Notes under the pieces: generated by a model
The model's input: the letters and a program-made list of their open reading frames with translations, nothing else
What the model was told of the DNA's origin: nothing
Databases searched by the model: none
Part shown: in pieces, positions 1 to 8,597 of the stretch
Layout of the letters: each line of letters opens with the position of its first letter
Position numbering within the stretch: the stretch's first letter is position 1
Program-made: the position numbers and the translations under genes
NCBI GenBank assembly: GCA_036389105.1
Contig: DASVQK010000138.1
Coordinates: forward strand, 1 to 41,370
Direction of reading: 5' to 3'
Length of the DNA stretch: 41,370 bases
From: AC-37 sp036389105
Lineage (GTDB): Bacteria > Actinomycetota > Thermoleophilia > Solirubrobacterales > Thermoleophilaceae

Positions 1-1570
1 CCGGCTTGGTCTTGGCGCGCAGCGGCACGAACCCCCTGCGCCGCCAGCGCGCCTCCAGGCCGGCGGCGCGCCCGTGCAGGTGGGCGATCTTGATGCGCCG
101 CGCCAGCTCCTTCCGCGTGGGCCCCACCAGGGGCGACGAGCCGGTCGTGGGGCACGGCGTGCCGCCGCCGGTCTGCGTGGACGCGAACGTGCCCTCGTCC
201 GATCCCGGCGCGTCGTTGCCGGCGGTCGGGAAGACGACCGTCAGGCGGCAGCCGGGGTCGAGCCCCAGCCCCCAGTCGTCGGTGGCGCGGTCGCAGACGA
301 AGCCGTTCTCCACTCCCGGCTCCGGGCCCTCGGAGCACGAGCCGCCCATGTCGTTGGCGCTCTGGGCGTACGCCGGGATCGGCGAGACCCGCGTCTCCTC
401 CACGGTCGGGGCGGCCGCGGTGGCTCCGTGCACCAGCGCCGCGTGCACGTACCAGACCGGCGTCCTGCCCTCGCGCGGCTCGCCCTTGTAGTAGGCCAGC
501 GCCAGCTGGCCGCCGTCGCCGGCCACGATGCTGGGGTCGTACTGGCCCACGGGACCGGCGGGCGCCACCACCTTCGGCGCCGACCACCTGGACAGGTCGG
601 CGGGCGCGTGCACGTACTTGACCGCCGCGCGCGAGAAGTCCGGGTAGGGGTTGGCGGTCTCCGCGTAGGCCACGTAGACCGTGCCGGCGCGATCGATCGC
701 CGCCGGCTCGAACGACGCGGACACCGTCTTGTCGCCCGCGTCGGCGGCCAGCGACTCCTTCCACGAGCCGAGCGAGCCATCCCCCGAGGTGGCCACCCAG
801 ACGCGCGTCTCCCCAACCACGTTGGCCTCGATCGTGCCGAACACCGCGGCTCCGCAGCCGCCAACCGGCGAGGTGCGCGTGCCCCACACCGCGTACACCT
901 GACCGCTGCGCGGGTTCACGTTGAGGCTGGACGGGGCGCCCGAGTCGGCGCACTGGAGGTCGGCGTAGGCCTGCGAGCCCGGCAGGGTGAGCGGCACGGG
1001 GGCGCCGAACGACTCGCCGCCGTCCGTCGAGGTCATCACGTACATGTTGTGCTCGACAATGCCCGAGGCCAGGTTGTGGAAGAGCAGGTACACGCGCGGG
1101 CGGTGCGTGGCCGGGTCGTCGGGCCCGACGGCCATCCAGGGCCGGTCGATGTCGGGCAGGCTCGTCCCCCGCGAGGGGCTCCACCTCCTGCCGCCGTCGT
1201 CCGAGTAGCCGGTCACGAACGTCAGGGCGGCGGCGTCCAGCTCGGTGGCCACGAGCCTGCCGGTGCCGGTGGCCACGATCTCGGTGTCGATGGTCGGCGC
1301 CTGCTGGCCGGGAAACGTGGACGGCGTCCTGGTCCACGTGGCGCCGCCGTCGCCGGTGGTGTAGACGGTGGCCAGGCCGGAGTCGCCGTCGTTCGAGATC
1401 ACGAACGGACGCCCGGCGGGCGTGTAGGCGATGCGCGGCTCGGTGCGCCCGCCGGCCCCCGGCAGCTTCACGGCGGGCGCGAACGCGGGCGCCTTCGCCG
1501 CGGCCGGCGCGCACGACAGCAGCGCCACGCACGTAGCGGCGCCGGCCATCGCGCGGAGCGTTCCTCTCAC
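1..1570 (-). CDS. Sialidase-like Asp-box (BNR) exported protein, partial
   Basis: The frame is open from a GTG at 1570 to the left edge, so the C-terminus is missing. About 523 codons are visible. The N-terminus (VRGTLRAMAGAATCVALLS) looks like a signal peptide with two arginines followed by a hydrophobic stretch and an Ala-rich cleavage region; LLSC could also be a weak lipobox. An internal ATG at 1549 has a GAGGAA upstream and is an alternative start, but it drops the arginines. The mature part has several Asp-box-like motifs (TTGDGGATW, TSTDGGESF, SDDGGRRW) spaced as in six-bladed sialidase/BNR propellers. Such domains bind or hydrolyse glycans outside the cell; no catalytic set can be confirmed here, so true sialidase activity is not claimed. 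The next gene upstream on the same strand is a polysaccharide deacetylase. A long plus-strand open frame over the same bases is only a GC-driven shadow. Confidence 0.72.
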   Translation of the reverse strand, partial: MRGTLRAMAGAATCVALLSCAPAAAKAPAFAPAVKLPGAGGRTEPRIAYTPAGRPFVISNDGDSGLATVYTTGDGGATWTRTPSTFPGQQAPTIDTEIVATGTGRLVATELDAAALTFVTGYSDDGGRRWSPSRGTSLPDIDRPWMAVGPDDPATHRPRVYLLFHNLASGIVEHNMYVMTSTDGGESFGAPVPLTLPGSQAYADLQCADSGAPSSLNVNPRSGQVYAVWGTRTSPVGGCGAAVFGTIEANVVGETRVWVATSGDGSLGSWKESLAADAGDKTVSASFEPAAIDRAGTVYVAYAETANPYPDFSRAAVKYVHAPADLSRWSAPKVVAPAGPVGQYDPSIVAGDGGQLALAYYKGEPREGRTPVWYVHAALVHGATAAAPTVEETRVSPIPAYAQSANDMGGSCSEGPEPGVENGFVCDRATDDWGLGLDPGCRLTVVFPTAGNDAPGSDEGTFASTQTGGGTPCPTTGSSPLVGPTRKELARRIKIAHLHGRAAGLEARWRRRGFVPLRAKTKP

Positions 1571-1580
1571 GCGATGGGGT

Positions 1581-2507
1581 TTACCGGATGGCGGCGGCCG
1601 GCGGGCCGTATCCGGCCGGCCGCCGCGACCGCGGCGCGCGGCGGTACAGGTCGTCGAGCGTGACCGGCTTCAGGTGGCGCTTGCGCAGCCCGCGCACGAT
1701 CGGGCCGAGCGCCGCCAGGGTCTGCCGGCGGTCGCCGCCCGCGTCGTGCAGCGCGACCACGCCGCCGGGGCGCACGCGCAGCGCGCGCCGCACGATCGTC
1801 CGCGCGCCGGGGCGGGTCCAGTCGCGGGTGTCCACCGTGTACAGCGCGCCCACCAGTCCCGCGGCCTCGATCTCGCGCGCGGTCACGAGGTTGAACGACA
1901 GGTCGGGCGGGCGGAAGAACAGCGGCCGGTAGCCCAGCACGCGCTCGATCGCGTCCTCGTTGGCGTGGATCTGGAAGCGCTGGGCGCGCAGGCGAAGCCG
2001 GCGCATCGGCGGGTGGCTCCAGCTGTGGTTGCCGATCCCCATGCCCAGCTCGCGCTCGTGCCTCAACAGCTGCGGCCGCTGGTTCACGGCGTACCCGACC
2101 ACGAAGAACGTCGCCTTCGCGTCGAGACGCTGGAGGCGGTGGAGGAACGAGGCCGTGAGCGGGCCCGGGCCGTCGTCGAAGGTGAGCGCGACCCGGCCCT
2201 TCCTGCGACGGGCGTGGCCGAGGCGGGCGACGCCGCCGCGCACCGTCATGAACGGGCCGCGGCCGGTCAGGCGCCTGGGGATCTCGACCTCGTGCTCGGG
2301 GCGGGCCGCCAGCGGCGCCGGGCCGGGCGCGGCCACGGGCACGCGCCGCGGACCGGGGTCCGGCCGACCCCGCTTCCCGGCCTCGCGTGGGCGGGCCGGC
2401 TGGTGGGGTCCGCCCCCGTCGAGGGCGACGAGCGCCACGATCGCCGCCGCCACGGCCGGCAGCGAGACGAGCATCGCGATCCAGGGCGCGCGCCGCAGCG
2501 TTGCCAC
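1581..2507 (-). CDS. Polysaccharide deacetylase (NodB/CE4 family)
   Basis: 308 residues from a GTG at 2507. The N-terminus has a membrane/signal segment (about residues 8-28), then a Pro/Arg-rich linker. A NodB homology domain follows from about residue 105. The CE4 motifs are visible in order: TFDDGP (motif 1, base and metal Asp), NHSWSHP (motif 2, metal His pair), RPPD (motif 3), DTRDW (motif 4) and ALHDAGG (motif 5). This set is what active metal-dependent deacetylases of peptidoglycan, chitin-like oligomers or exopolysaccharide carry. The protein is probably exported or membrane anchored. It stops only 10 bases before the sialidase-like start, so the two may be co-transcribed, both acting on extracellular glycans. 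The substrate cannot be told from sequence. Confidence 0.88.
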   Translation of the reverse strand: MATLRRAPWIAMLVSLPAVAAAIVALVALDGGGPHQPARPREAGKRGRPDPGPRRVPVAAPGPAPLAARPEHEVEIPRRLTGRGPFMTVRGGVARLGHARRRKGRVALTFDDGPGPLTASFLHRLQRLDAKATFFVVGYAVNQRPQLLRHERELGMGIGNHSWSHPPMRRLRLRAQRFQIHANEDAIERVLGYRPLFFRPPDLSFNLVTAREIEAAGLVGALYTVDTRDWTRPGARTIVRRALRVRPGGVVALHDAGGDRRQTLAALGPIVRGLRKRHLKPVTLDDLYRRAPRSRRPAGYGPPAAAIR

Positions 2508-2546
2508 AGGGCGAGCATACGGCCGCCCCTCCCGGCTCCGGAGGAG

Positions 2547-3851
2547 CTACTCCGGCGGGTCGGACACTCGGAGGATCCGGCCGAACAGCTGGGCCGACCC
2601 CTGGTCGCCGCTCAACGGGCGCCACACCAGCAGGTCGGTGGCCGTGCCGGCGCCCCCGGCCATCGCCGCCGGGCCCGGCAGCTCGTCGTCGAGCAGCGTC
2701 TGCGTCCGCGCCGGGGCGCCGCTCAGGCGCGCCACAACGGCGTGCGCGCGAACCGGCGCCTGGATGAGCCCCTCGTTCCATCCGACCGTGTAGCCCGCGC
2801 CGTGCGCCGCGGCCCCGAAGGTCCCGCGGACCCCGCGCGCGATGCGGACCGGAGGTCCGGCGGCACGGCCGCCGTGCTCGAGCCGCCGCGCGTAGAGGTC
2901 ACCGAGCAGCGCGCGGCTCGCCGTCCTCGCGGGGTAGACGATCGCGCAGTCGCCGCGGGCCCCGTTGCAGGCCAGGCTCGATCCGCCGCTCGCCGGTTCC
3001 AGGCGCGGGGCGGGCACGCTCAGGACGCCGCCGTCCCGGCCCGGGCCGACGCGCTCGACCCGGATGGCCTCGTCCGAGCCGGGGCCGAGGGGCGTCCACG
3101 ACACGAGCAGCGCGCGCGCCGCGGGGTCGTAGGCGGCTTGCGTGTCGCCGGCGAACAGGGTGTCCGGGCTCGGGCCGGGGCGGCGCTCGACCCGCAGGCT
3201 CCGGTCCCGCGCGTCGAGCGTCTCCACGCGCAGCCGCAGCGGCGGTCCGGGCGGCCGGGCGCCGCCGTTGATCGCGCGCTGGTTCTCGGCCCCGACGACC
3301 GCCACCCGCCCGCCCGGCTCGACCGCCAGCGCCTTGAGCGCCCAGCTGCCCAGGTCGAGAGGGGACCCCACCGGTCGCAGCGCATGCGTGAAGCGCTGGA
3401 AGCGGACGGGCGGAAGCGGGGCGTCGCCGCCCGCCCCCGCATCCTGGGCGGCGACCGCGTACGTGCGGGTGTGAGGGTCGTGGGCCACCATCAGGCTGTA
3501 GCCCGCCGCCACTCCGGGCAGCGTCACGCTGCGTCCGCGCGCCTTGCCCGTACGCGCGTCGAAACGGCGCGCGTACACGACAGGGGCGCCGAGGCCCGTC
3601 CGCTCGTAGGAGCCCTGCCACACCACCGCGAACTCCCGCGCGGAGGGGTTCCCGGCGATGGCGAACAGCGCGGCGCCGGGACAGCTGGTGTTGTCGTCGC
3701 CGGTGCCGCAGCTGGCGGCGTCGCGCTCGCGATCGTCCACGCGAAAGCCGTCGCCCGTCTCGCCCGCACAACCGACCGCGGCCAGGGGGACGACGACCGC
3801 GGACAGCCACACGGCGCACCGCGCGCGACACCCGCGTCTCCCGGTTCCCAC
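2547..3851 (-). CDS. Lipoprotein of unknown function
   Basis: 434 residues from a GTG at 3851. The N-terminus has basic residues (GRRGCRAR), a hydrophobic core and a good lipobox (LAAVGC), so a lipid-anchored exported protein is expected. The mature part has about eight short strand-rich segments with repeated VVW/VVGAEN/LLVSW/TVGW-type strands, suggesting a beta-propeller-like fold, but I cannot name a family. It lies 39 bases upstream of the deacetylase on the same strand, forming a run of three exported proteins. It is divergent from the propeller gene that starts at 3913, leaving about 60 bases for two promoters. Confidence 0.75.
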   Translation of the reverse strand: MGTGRRGCRARCAVWLSAVVVPLAAVGCAGETGDGFRVDDRERDAASCGTGDDNTSCPGAALFAIAGNPSAREFAVVWQGSYERTGLGAPVVYARRFDARTGKARGRSVTLPGVAAGYSLMVAHDPHTRTYAVAAQDAGAGGDAPLPPVRFQRFTHALRPVGSPLDLGSWALKALAVEPGGRVAVVGAENQRAINGGARPPGPPLRLRVETLDARDRSLRVERRPGPSPDTLFAGDTQAAYDPAARALLVSWTPLGPGSDEAIRVERVGPGRDGGVLSVPAPRLEPASGGSSLACNGARGDCAIVYPARTASRALLGDLYARRLEHGGRAAGPPVRIARGVRGTFGAAAHGAGYTVGWNEGLIQAPVRAHAVVARLSGAPARTQTLLDDELPGPAAMAGGAGTATDLLVWRPLSGDQGSAQLFGRILRVSDPPE

Positions 3852-3912
3852 GCGACGAGCTTACGGGTGCGGGGTCTTCCCGCCGGCGCTCTGGGATGAT
3901 CGTCGAGCCCGT

Positions 3913-5322
3913 ATGAGCCGGCAGGGCGGATACCGAAGTTGGGCATGGGCTACGACGCTGACCGCGGCCGGCCTCGTCGTGGCGCTGGCCGCGCCGGCAG
4001 TGGCGGCAGCCGCTGAACGCGCGCATCTCGACGTGCGCGTGCTCGCTCACGTCCCCAGCCCGGGCTATCCGGCCGACGCGGCGATCGGTCCCGACGGGAC
4101 CATCTGGACAGGCTCCTACTTCGGGGCCTCCCAGTACCCCGGCCCTTCGAAGGTCTTCGCCTTCTCGCGCACGGGCCAGCTGCGCAAGACCGTGACCGTC
4201 CTGGGGCAGGACCTGAACGGCACCCATGCCGTCGCGGCGTTCGCGTTCGACGGGGAGGGGCGGCTGTACGCGGGCGATTACGCGTCCGGCGCCGGCAAGG
4301 ACGGGCGGATGCTGCGGTTCGACACGAGGACCGGCGCGCAGGAGGTGTACTCGACCTTCCCCGACATCCCGGTCTGCTCGGCGGCGGCGCCGGGTACGGA
4401 CTGCGCCCAGGCGGCGGTGGACTTCGCGCCCGGGCCGGACTTCGCGGCGTTCGACGGGGAGGGGCGGCTCTACGTCACCGACTTCCAGCAGGGCGTGATC
4501 TGGCGGGTCCCGCGCGGGGGCGGTCGGCCGCAGCTCTGGCTGTCCGACCCGCGGTTGGACGGCGGCGACTTCGGGCCCAGCGGCCTCCAGTTCCTGCCCG
4601 ACGGCCGGACACTGATGTTCTCGGTGTCGTCCACGAGCGGGGTGCCCGTGGCGTCGCCTGGCGTCATCTACACCGTCAGGGTGGGTGACGACGGCAAGCC
4701 CGGGAGCCTGCGCGAGTTCTGGCGCAGCGGACCGGGCGACGGCCCGAACGGAATCGCGATCGCGAAGTCGGGGAACGTGTACGTCACCCTGTCGTTCGCC
4801 CCGAGCCAGGTCGTCGAGCTTTCACCGCAGGGTGAGGAGATCGCGCGGGTCCCGGCGGTGCCGGGCCAGGACCCGACGATGGATCCGCCGTTCGATACGC
4901 CGTCCGGAATCCACTTCGACGGGGAGCGGCTGCTGGTGGCGAACATCGCCTACTCGAGCGGCGACGAATCCCACCAGGTGATCTTCGACGTCTGGGCCGG
5001 CGAGCCGGGAGAGCCGCTGTTCCGACCGGCGGTGTCGCCGACGGTCCGTCCCGAGCGGCCGCGGATCCGACTGCGGGTGAGGCCGGCCACGGCCCGGGTC
5101 GGAGAGCGGGTTCGGCTGCGCTTCCGAGCGACCCGGCGAGGCGGGACGGGTCCGCGGGCGGTCGCCGGCGCTCGGATACGCGTGGGGCGGAGATTCGTGC
5201 TGACCAATGCGCGCGGGCGCGCGGAGGCCGTGGCTTACTTCCGAAGGAAGGGCAGGGCGCGCATGCGTGCGAGCAAGGCCGGCTTCAAGGGTGGAGGAGC
5301 GACCATCCGGGTGGTTCGATAG
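3913..5322 (+). CDS. Exported SMP-30/NHL-like beta-propeller protein
   Basis: 469 residues from the ATG at 3913. This start was chosen because it gives a clear Sec signal peptide (MSRQGGYRSWAW, then a TLTAAGLVVALAAPAVAAA core with an Ala-x-Ala site); longer in-frame starts lie inside the divergent neighbour. Residues about 35-385 carry repeated strand motifs such as AAIGPDGTIWTG, FAFDGEGRLYAGDY, FAAFDGEGRLYVTDF and GIAIAKSGNVYVT, typical of six-bladed SMP-30/gluconolactonase/NHL propellers. Residues about 390-469 form an Arg-rich Ig-like tail, a common add-on in secreted proteins of this actinobacterial group. The family includes lactonases and binding proteins; the activity here is unknown. 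The gene is convergent with the histidine phosphatase. The 52-base gap has two copies of the self-complementary 8-mer CGAGCTCG (5334 and 5364) that could pair as a bidirectional terminator. Confidence 0.82.
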   Translation: MSRQGGYRSWAWATTLTAAGLVVALAAPAVAAAAERAHLDVRVLAHVPSPGYPADAAIGPDGTIWTGSYFGASQYPGPSKVFAFSRTGQLRKTVTVLGQDLNGTHAVAAFAFDGEGRLYAGDYASGAGKDGRMLRFDTRTGAQEVYSTFPDIPVCSAAAPGTDCAQAAVDFAPGPDFAAFDGEGRLYVTDFQQGVIWRVPRGGGRPQLWLSDPRLDGGDFGPSGLQFLPDGRTLMFSVSSTSGVPVASPGVIYTVRVGDDGKPGSLREFWRSGPGDGPNGIAIAKSGNVYVTLSFAPSQVVELSPQGEEIARVPAVPGQDPTMDPPFDTPSGIHFDGERLLVANIAYSSGDESHQVIFDVWAGEPGEPLFRPAVSPTVRPERPRIRLRVRPATARVGERVRLRFRATRRGGTGPRAVAGARIRVGRRFVLTNARGRAEAVAYFRRKGRARMRASKAGFKGGGATIRVVR

Positions 5323-5374
5323 CGCCCTCAGGCCGAGCTCGCGGTGGTCCAGGGCGTCCCATCCGAGCTCGTCC

Positions 5375-5983
5375 TCAGACCTGCTCGCCCAGGTGCGAGG
5401 TGTCGTTCCAGCACCGGACGACAGCCACCTCCCGCTCGTAGCCGAGCACGCTGAGGCTGGCGGTCGAGAGGGCGAGCAGCGCGCCCGACTCCGGCGGCAA
5501 CCCGACCCAGCGTGCCGCGATCGCCCTGAGAAGGTGGCCATGGGCGAAGAGCGCGGCGTCCCCGTCCAGGCCGCGCAGCTCGTCGATCATGCGGTCCGCC
5601 CTGCCGCCCACGCTGCGGGCGTCCTCGCCACCCGGGCAGCCGTCGCGCCAGAGCAGCCAGCCCGGCCGGACCGCGCGGATCTCGGCGGTGGTCAGCCCCT
5701 CGTACTCGCCGTAGCCCCACTCCAGCAGCTCCTCCCGGACCTGCGCTTCCTTCCCCCACCCGGCCAGCCGGCACGTCTCGGTGGCGCGCGACAGCGGGCT
5801 CGAGAACACGGCCGCGAAGCGCCGCCCCGCGAGCCGCGGCGCGAGCAGCCCGGCCTGCTTCGCGCCGAGCTCGGTCAGCGGCGGATCGGCGCGGCCGGTG
5901 TGCCTGCCGGACCGGCTCCACTCGGTCTCCCCGTGGCGGGCGAGGATGACCTCGGGCCGGTCGACCGCTACGGTCCCGATCAG
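5375..5983 (-). CDS. Histidine phosphatase (phosphoglycerate mutase-like)
   Basis: About 202 residues. The RHG catalytic motif (ILARHGETEW) is near the N-terminus, followed by the family landmarks SSPLSRATET, EEWGYGEYEGL-like segment and FAHGHLLRAI carrying the second catalytic His. This is the 2H-phosphatase fold, acting on phosphosugars, phosphoesters or adenosylcobalamin/alpha-ribazole phosphate; the substrate is not resolved. No ATG, GTG or TTG occurs in frame between the RHG motif and well inside the preceding gene. The only sensible start is a CTG at 5983 that overlaps the TGA stop of DUF2182 (CTGA), which suggests translational coupling. It is the third gene of the DUF1326-DUF2182 operon. 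Confidence 0.85.
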   Translation of the reverse strand: MIGTVAVDRPEVILARHGETEWSRSGRHTGRADPPLTELGAKQAGLLAPRLAGRRFAAVFSSPLSRATETCRLAGWGKEAQVREELLEWGYGEYEGLTTAEIRAVRPGWLLWRDGCPGGEDARSVGGRADRMIDELRGLDGDAALFAHGHLLRAIAARWVGLPPESGALLALSTASLSVLGYEREVAVVRCWNDTSHLGEQV

Positions 5984-6831
5984 GGCGTCATCCGCATGCC
6001 GCCGCCGTGGCCGCCTTGCATGCCGTGCATCCCCCCGGCCGGCTCGGCGAACCCCGGCACGTCGGCGGGGACGAACGCCACGCCGAGCCCGAGCGCCACC
6101 AGGAGCAAAGCCACGGTCCTGCGCGCGGCGGCTGGCCACGGGAGCAGCTTCTCGGCGGCGATGAACGCCGCGATCAGCGCCATCCAGCCCAGGCTCATCA
6201 CACCGACCGCGAACAGCGCCGCCATGAGGGCCCAGCAGCAGCCGAGGCACCAGGCTCCGTGCCGCGCGCCGAGCTCCAGCGCGCCCGCCCGTCCGTGGCG
6301 CCAGCGCTCGGCGAGGAACATCATCGGGCTGCGGCACTTGACGAGGCAGGCCTCCTTGAGCGGCATCAGCTGGTACACGGCCGCGGCCACGATCACGCCG
6401 CCGGTCACGTACCGGCCCGCCTCGTCCCAGGCCAGGAACGACGGATCGATCGCGCGGACGAGCTCGAACAGACCGTACGCGGCCAGGCCCGCCGCCGTCC
6501 ACACGCAGACGTAGCCCGAGACGAAGAGCGCGGTCGCGTCCGCGGTCGCGCCCCTGCCGCGCGCCAGGTGGCCCGCCCGGAGGCGGTCGTACATGAGCAC
6601 GGTGGGAGCCACCGACGGGAACATCATCGCCGCCATCATCACGACCCAGACGGTGAGGTAGAAGCCGAGCCCGCCGAGGGCCATCCCCGGCGTCGACGCC
6701 ATGCCGCCCATCCGGTCGTTCGTCACCAGCCAGGCCACTAGGGCGAGCGCGAGAAGCGCACCGAGCAGCAGGGCCTGCGCACGGTCCGGGCCAGACGCCG
6801 CCGAGCGACCGCTCAGCCGGGTTGCTTCCAA
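5980..6831 (-). CDS. DUF2182 predicted metal-binding membrane protein
   Basis: 283 residues with about six hydrophobic segments (about 20-38, 55-72, 100-125, 148-160, 195-220, 240-255). Family landmarks are WVVMMAAMMFPS, QLMPLKEACLVKCRSP and the Cys-rich CLGCCWALM. The last 17 residues are rich in His and Met (MHGMQGGHGGGMRM), which suggests soft-metal binding, for instance copper; that is inference. DUF2182 proteins are repeatedly found beside DUF1326 genes, as here, where the start lies 4 bases after the DUF1326 stop. The family's biochemical role is not established as far as I know. The stop overlaps the putative CTG start of the phosphatase. Confidence 0.88.
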   Translation of the reverse strand: MEATRLSGRSAASGPDRAQALLLGALLALALVAWLVTNDRMGGMASTPGMALGGLGFYLTVWVVMMAAMMFPSVAPTVLMYDRLRAGHLARGRGATADATALFVSGYVCVWTAAGLAAYGLFELVRAIDPSFLAWDEAGRYVTGGVIVAAAVYQLMPLKEACLVKCRSPMMFLAERWRHGRAGALELGARHGAWCLGCCWALMAALFAVGVMSLGWMALIAAFIAAEKLLPWPAAARRTVALLLVALGLGVAFVPADVPGFAEPAGGMHGMQGGHGGGMRMTP

Positions 6832-6835
6832 AGGG

Positions 6836-7441
6836 CTAGGCCGCCCAGGCGAACGGGTTGGCGAACGCGGATCGTCCCTCGAAGGCGAAGTCGATCCCGA
6901 ACACGCTGATCTGCGACTTGGTCGACTTGGCGATCTTGAGGTCCCCGCCGGCGGGGTGGAAGATCCCGGTCAGCCGGGCCGGCTCGCCGTCCTCCTTGCC
7001 GAAGGGGACGACCTCCTGCACCTCCATCTCGCCGTAGTCGCCGACCTCGATCCGATGGGTGCCGTTCTGGTGCGAGACCTCCAGCGGGACGCGCTCCATG
7101 CCGAGCTGCTCGCTCACGAGCGGCCCCAACGCCTCCATCGGCCCGCCGAGCTGGCCGCCGAACACGGCCCCGAGCTTGTCCGCCTGCTCGTCGGACGCCG
7201 CGGCGTCGATGAGCACGCCCAGGCGCCAGTTGCCCTCGCTCATCACCTTCGGGGTTTCCACCATCAGAGCCACGGTCAGGCCGCTCACGTCCACGCCGTC
7301 GACCTCGCCGGCCTCGACCTGGAAGGCCAGGAAGGCGTTGCACCGGTCGCGGTCGGCGCCGAGATCGAGCGACACCGTGCACGGGCAGGGTACGTCGCAG
7401 GAGCAGTTCTCGAAGTACTGACCCTCCAGCTTCCAGCCCAT
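6836..7441 (-). CDS. DUF1326 domain protein
   Basis: 201 residues from an ATG at 7441 with a strong ribosome-binding site (GGAGGAGA) 3 bases upstream. The family hallmark is at the N-terminus: YFENCSCDVPCPC, a cluster of four cysteines likely to bind metal or form a redox site. The rest is a compact, mostly beta domain ending FAWAA. There is no signal peptide, so it is probably cytoplasmic. It heads the operon DUF1326-DUF2182-histidine phosphatase with 4-base spacing to the second gene. The 91 bases between this start and the upstream HDOD-LuxR stop are the likely promoter region. The function is unknown; the conserved pairing with a membrane partner suggests the two work together. Confidence 0.88.
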   Translation of the reverse strand: MGWKLEGQYFENCSCDVPCPCTVSLDLGADRDRCNAFLAFQVEAGEVDGVDVSGLTVALMVETPKVMSEGNWRLGVLIDAAASDEQADKLGAVFGGQLGGPMEALGPLVSEQLGMERVPLEVSHQNGTHRIEVGDYGEMEVQEVVPFGKEDGEPARLTGIFHPAGGDLKIAKSTKSQISVFGIDFAFEGRSAFANPFAWAA

Positions 7442-7532
7442 GCCTCTCCTCCGTTCGCCTGGCGCCGGGTTCTATCCGCCGCGATCGCGTGTGTCAACCG
7501 CTTAGACGCTGCTCATGAGGTTCTGAGGAGCG

Positions 7533-8597
7533 TTAGATCCATCCGCGCGCGGTCGCGCACAGAACCGCCTGCGCGCGGTCTGGAACCTTCAGCTTCGTAT
7601 ACGCCTGATGCGTATGAGTTCGCACGGTGCTGTCGGACACCCCGAGCTCGCGTGCGATCTGCTTGTAGAGCAGGCCCTTCCCGAGCAGCCTGACGATCGT
7701 TGTCTGCCGCGGACTCAGCGGCGAGGGGGTGAGGCGCCGGGAGCCGACGGGCTCGGCCGGCAGCTCGTACAGCACCCCGTCGAGAGCATCGGCTACGAGC
7801 CCGCATTCGCGTGCCACGCTCACGAGCTCGTTTCGACCCACCGGATGCCCGACCGAATAATGGGCGAGCAGTTCGGCCAGACGCAGAGCCCTGACATCCG
7901 GATCGGTGTCGTCGCTGTGATGACGTTCGATCAGGGTCGCTGTGCGGTTGGGAAGGCCGATGCGGCGCGCCAGAACCCCGCCCACGACGGCGTGGTCCAT
8001 CCCCCACTCTCGCCGCTCGGCGGCGAGCCGATCGGCAGGCCTGCCCTCACTGCCCGTCGTGTAGCGCCCGTAGGCGTGCAGGAGAACGAGCTTTCCGATG
8101 TCGTGGAGCTGGGCAGCCACGCGAAGCTCGTCGTGCTTGCCGGCATGGCCGGCGCGGATCAGCGCCTCGACGGCGCGGAGAGTAGCCACAGCGTGGAGAC
8201 GGAACTGGTGCGCGGCGGTGCTCCACGCGCCTCCCCCGCCGAAGAAGTCGAAGACTGGAATTTCCGCGGCCACCAGCTCGAGCTGGTGTGCGGAGAGGGC
8301 TGTGACCGCGTCAGGGACGCCGCAGATCGCGCGCTTCGTCGTGGTCCTGCCGACGTTGGCCGCGCGCAGCACCGCGATGACCAGGGCGGCGTCGGATTCG
8401 ACGGCGGCGACGATCTCCTCGGTGACGGCCTCGGCCGCCAGGAGGTCGACCAGCCGGTCGCGTGAGTACTCGAGCGCCGGGAAGCGCTCGAAGGCCTCGA
8501 TTGCCTCGAGGAGCCGGTGACCATGCCCGCGAGCGACTGAAGTCGAGGCACTGGCAGACGGCGGAGCCGCCGGGGCGGCGGTGGCGACCGCCGTCAT
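7533..8597 (-). CDS. HDOD signalling domain fused to LuxR-type HTH
   Basis: 354 residues. After a low-complexity Ala/Ser start, residues about 30-265 form an HDOD/HD domain: a lid region (LLEAIEAFERFPALEY, SDAALVIAVLRAANVG), then QLHDIGKLV with the His-Asp pair, a further His in GMDHAVVGG and ERHHSDD. The C-terminal 65 residues are a LuxR/GerE helix-turn-helix (LSPRQTTIVRLLGKGL, then YKQIARELGVSDSTVRTH). Retention of the HD residues leaves open a phosphohydrolase activity, though most HDOD proteins are regulatory. The ATG at 8597 overlaps the TGA of the preceding response regulator (ATGA), so the two are co-translated. The protein is probably a DNA-binding transcription factor whose activity is set by its HDOD half. 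Confidence 0.85.
   Translation of the reverse strand: MTAVATAAPAAPPSASASTSVARGHGHRLLEAIEAFERFPALEYSRDRLVDLLAAEAVTEEIVAAVESDAALVIAVLRAANVGRTTTKRAICGVPDAVTALSAHQLELVAAEIPVFDFFGGGGAWSTAAHQFRLHAVATLRAVEALIRAGHAGKHDELRVAAQLHDIGKLVLLHAYGRYTTGSEGRPADRLAAERREWGMDHAVVGGVLARRIGLPNRTATLIERHHSDDTDPDVRALRLAELLAHYSVGHPVGRNELVSVARECGLVADALDGVLYELPAEPVGSRRLTPSPLSPRQTTIVRLLGKGLLYKQIARELGVSDSTVRTHTHQAYTKLKVPDRAQAVLCATARGWI

Noticed and set aside
74..1663. 529-codon plus-strand open frame
   Set aside because: It is an Arg/Gly/Ala-rich shadow antisense to the sialidase-like frame, with no domain signal.
1431..3899. 822-codon plus-strand open frame
   Set aside because: It crosses two convincing minus-strand genes (deacetylase with all CE4 motifs and the lipoprotein) and has no recognisable motif.
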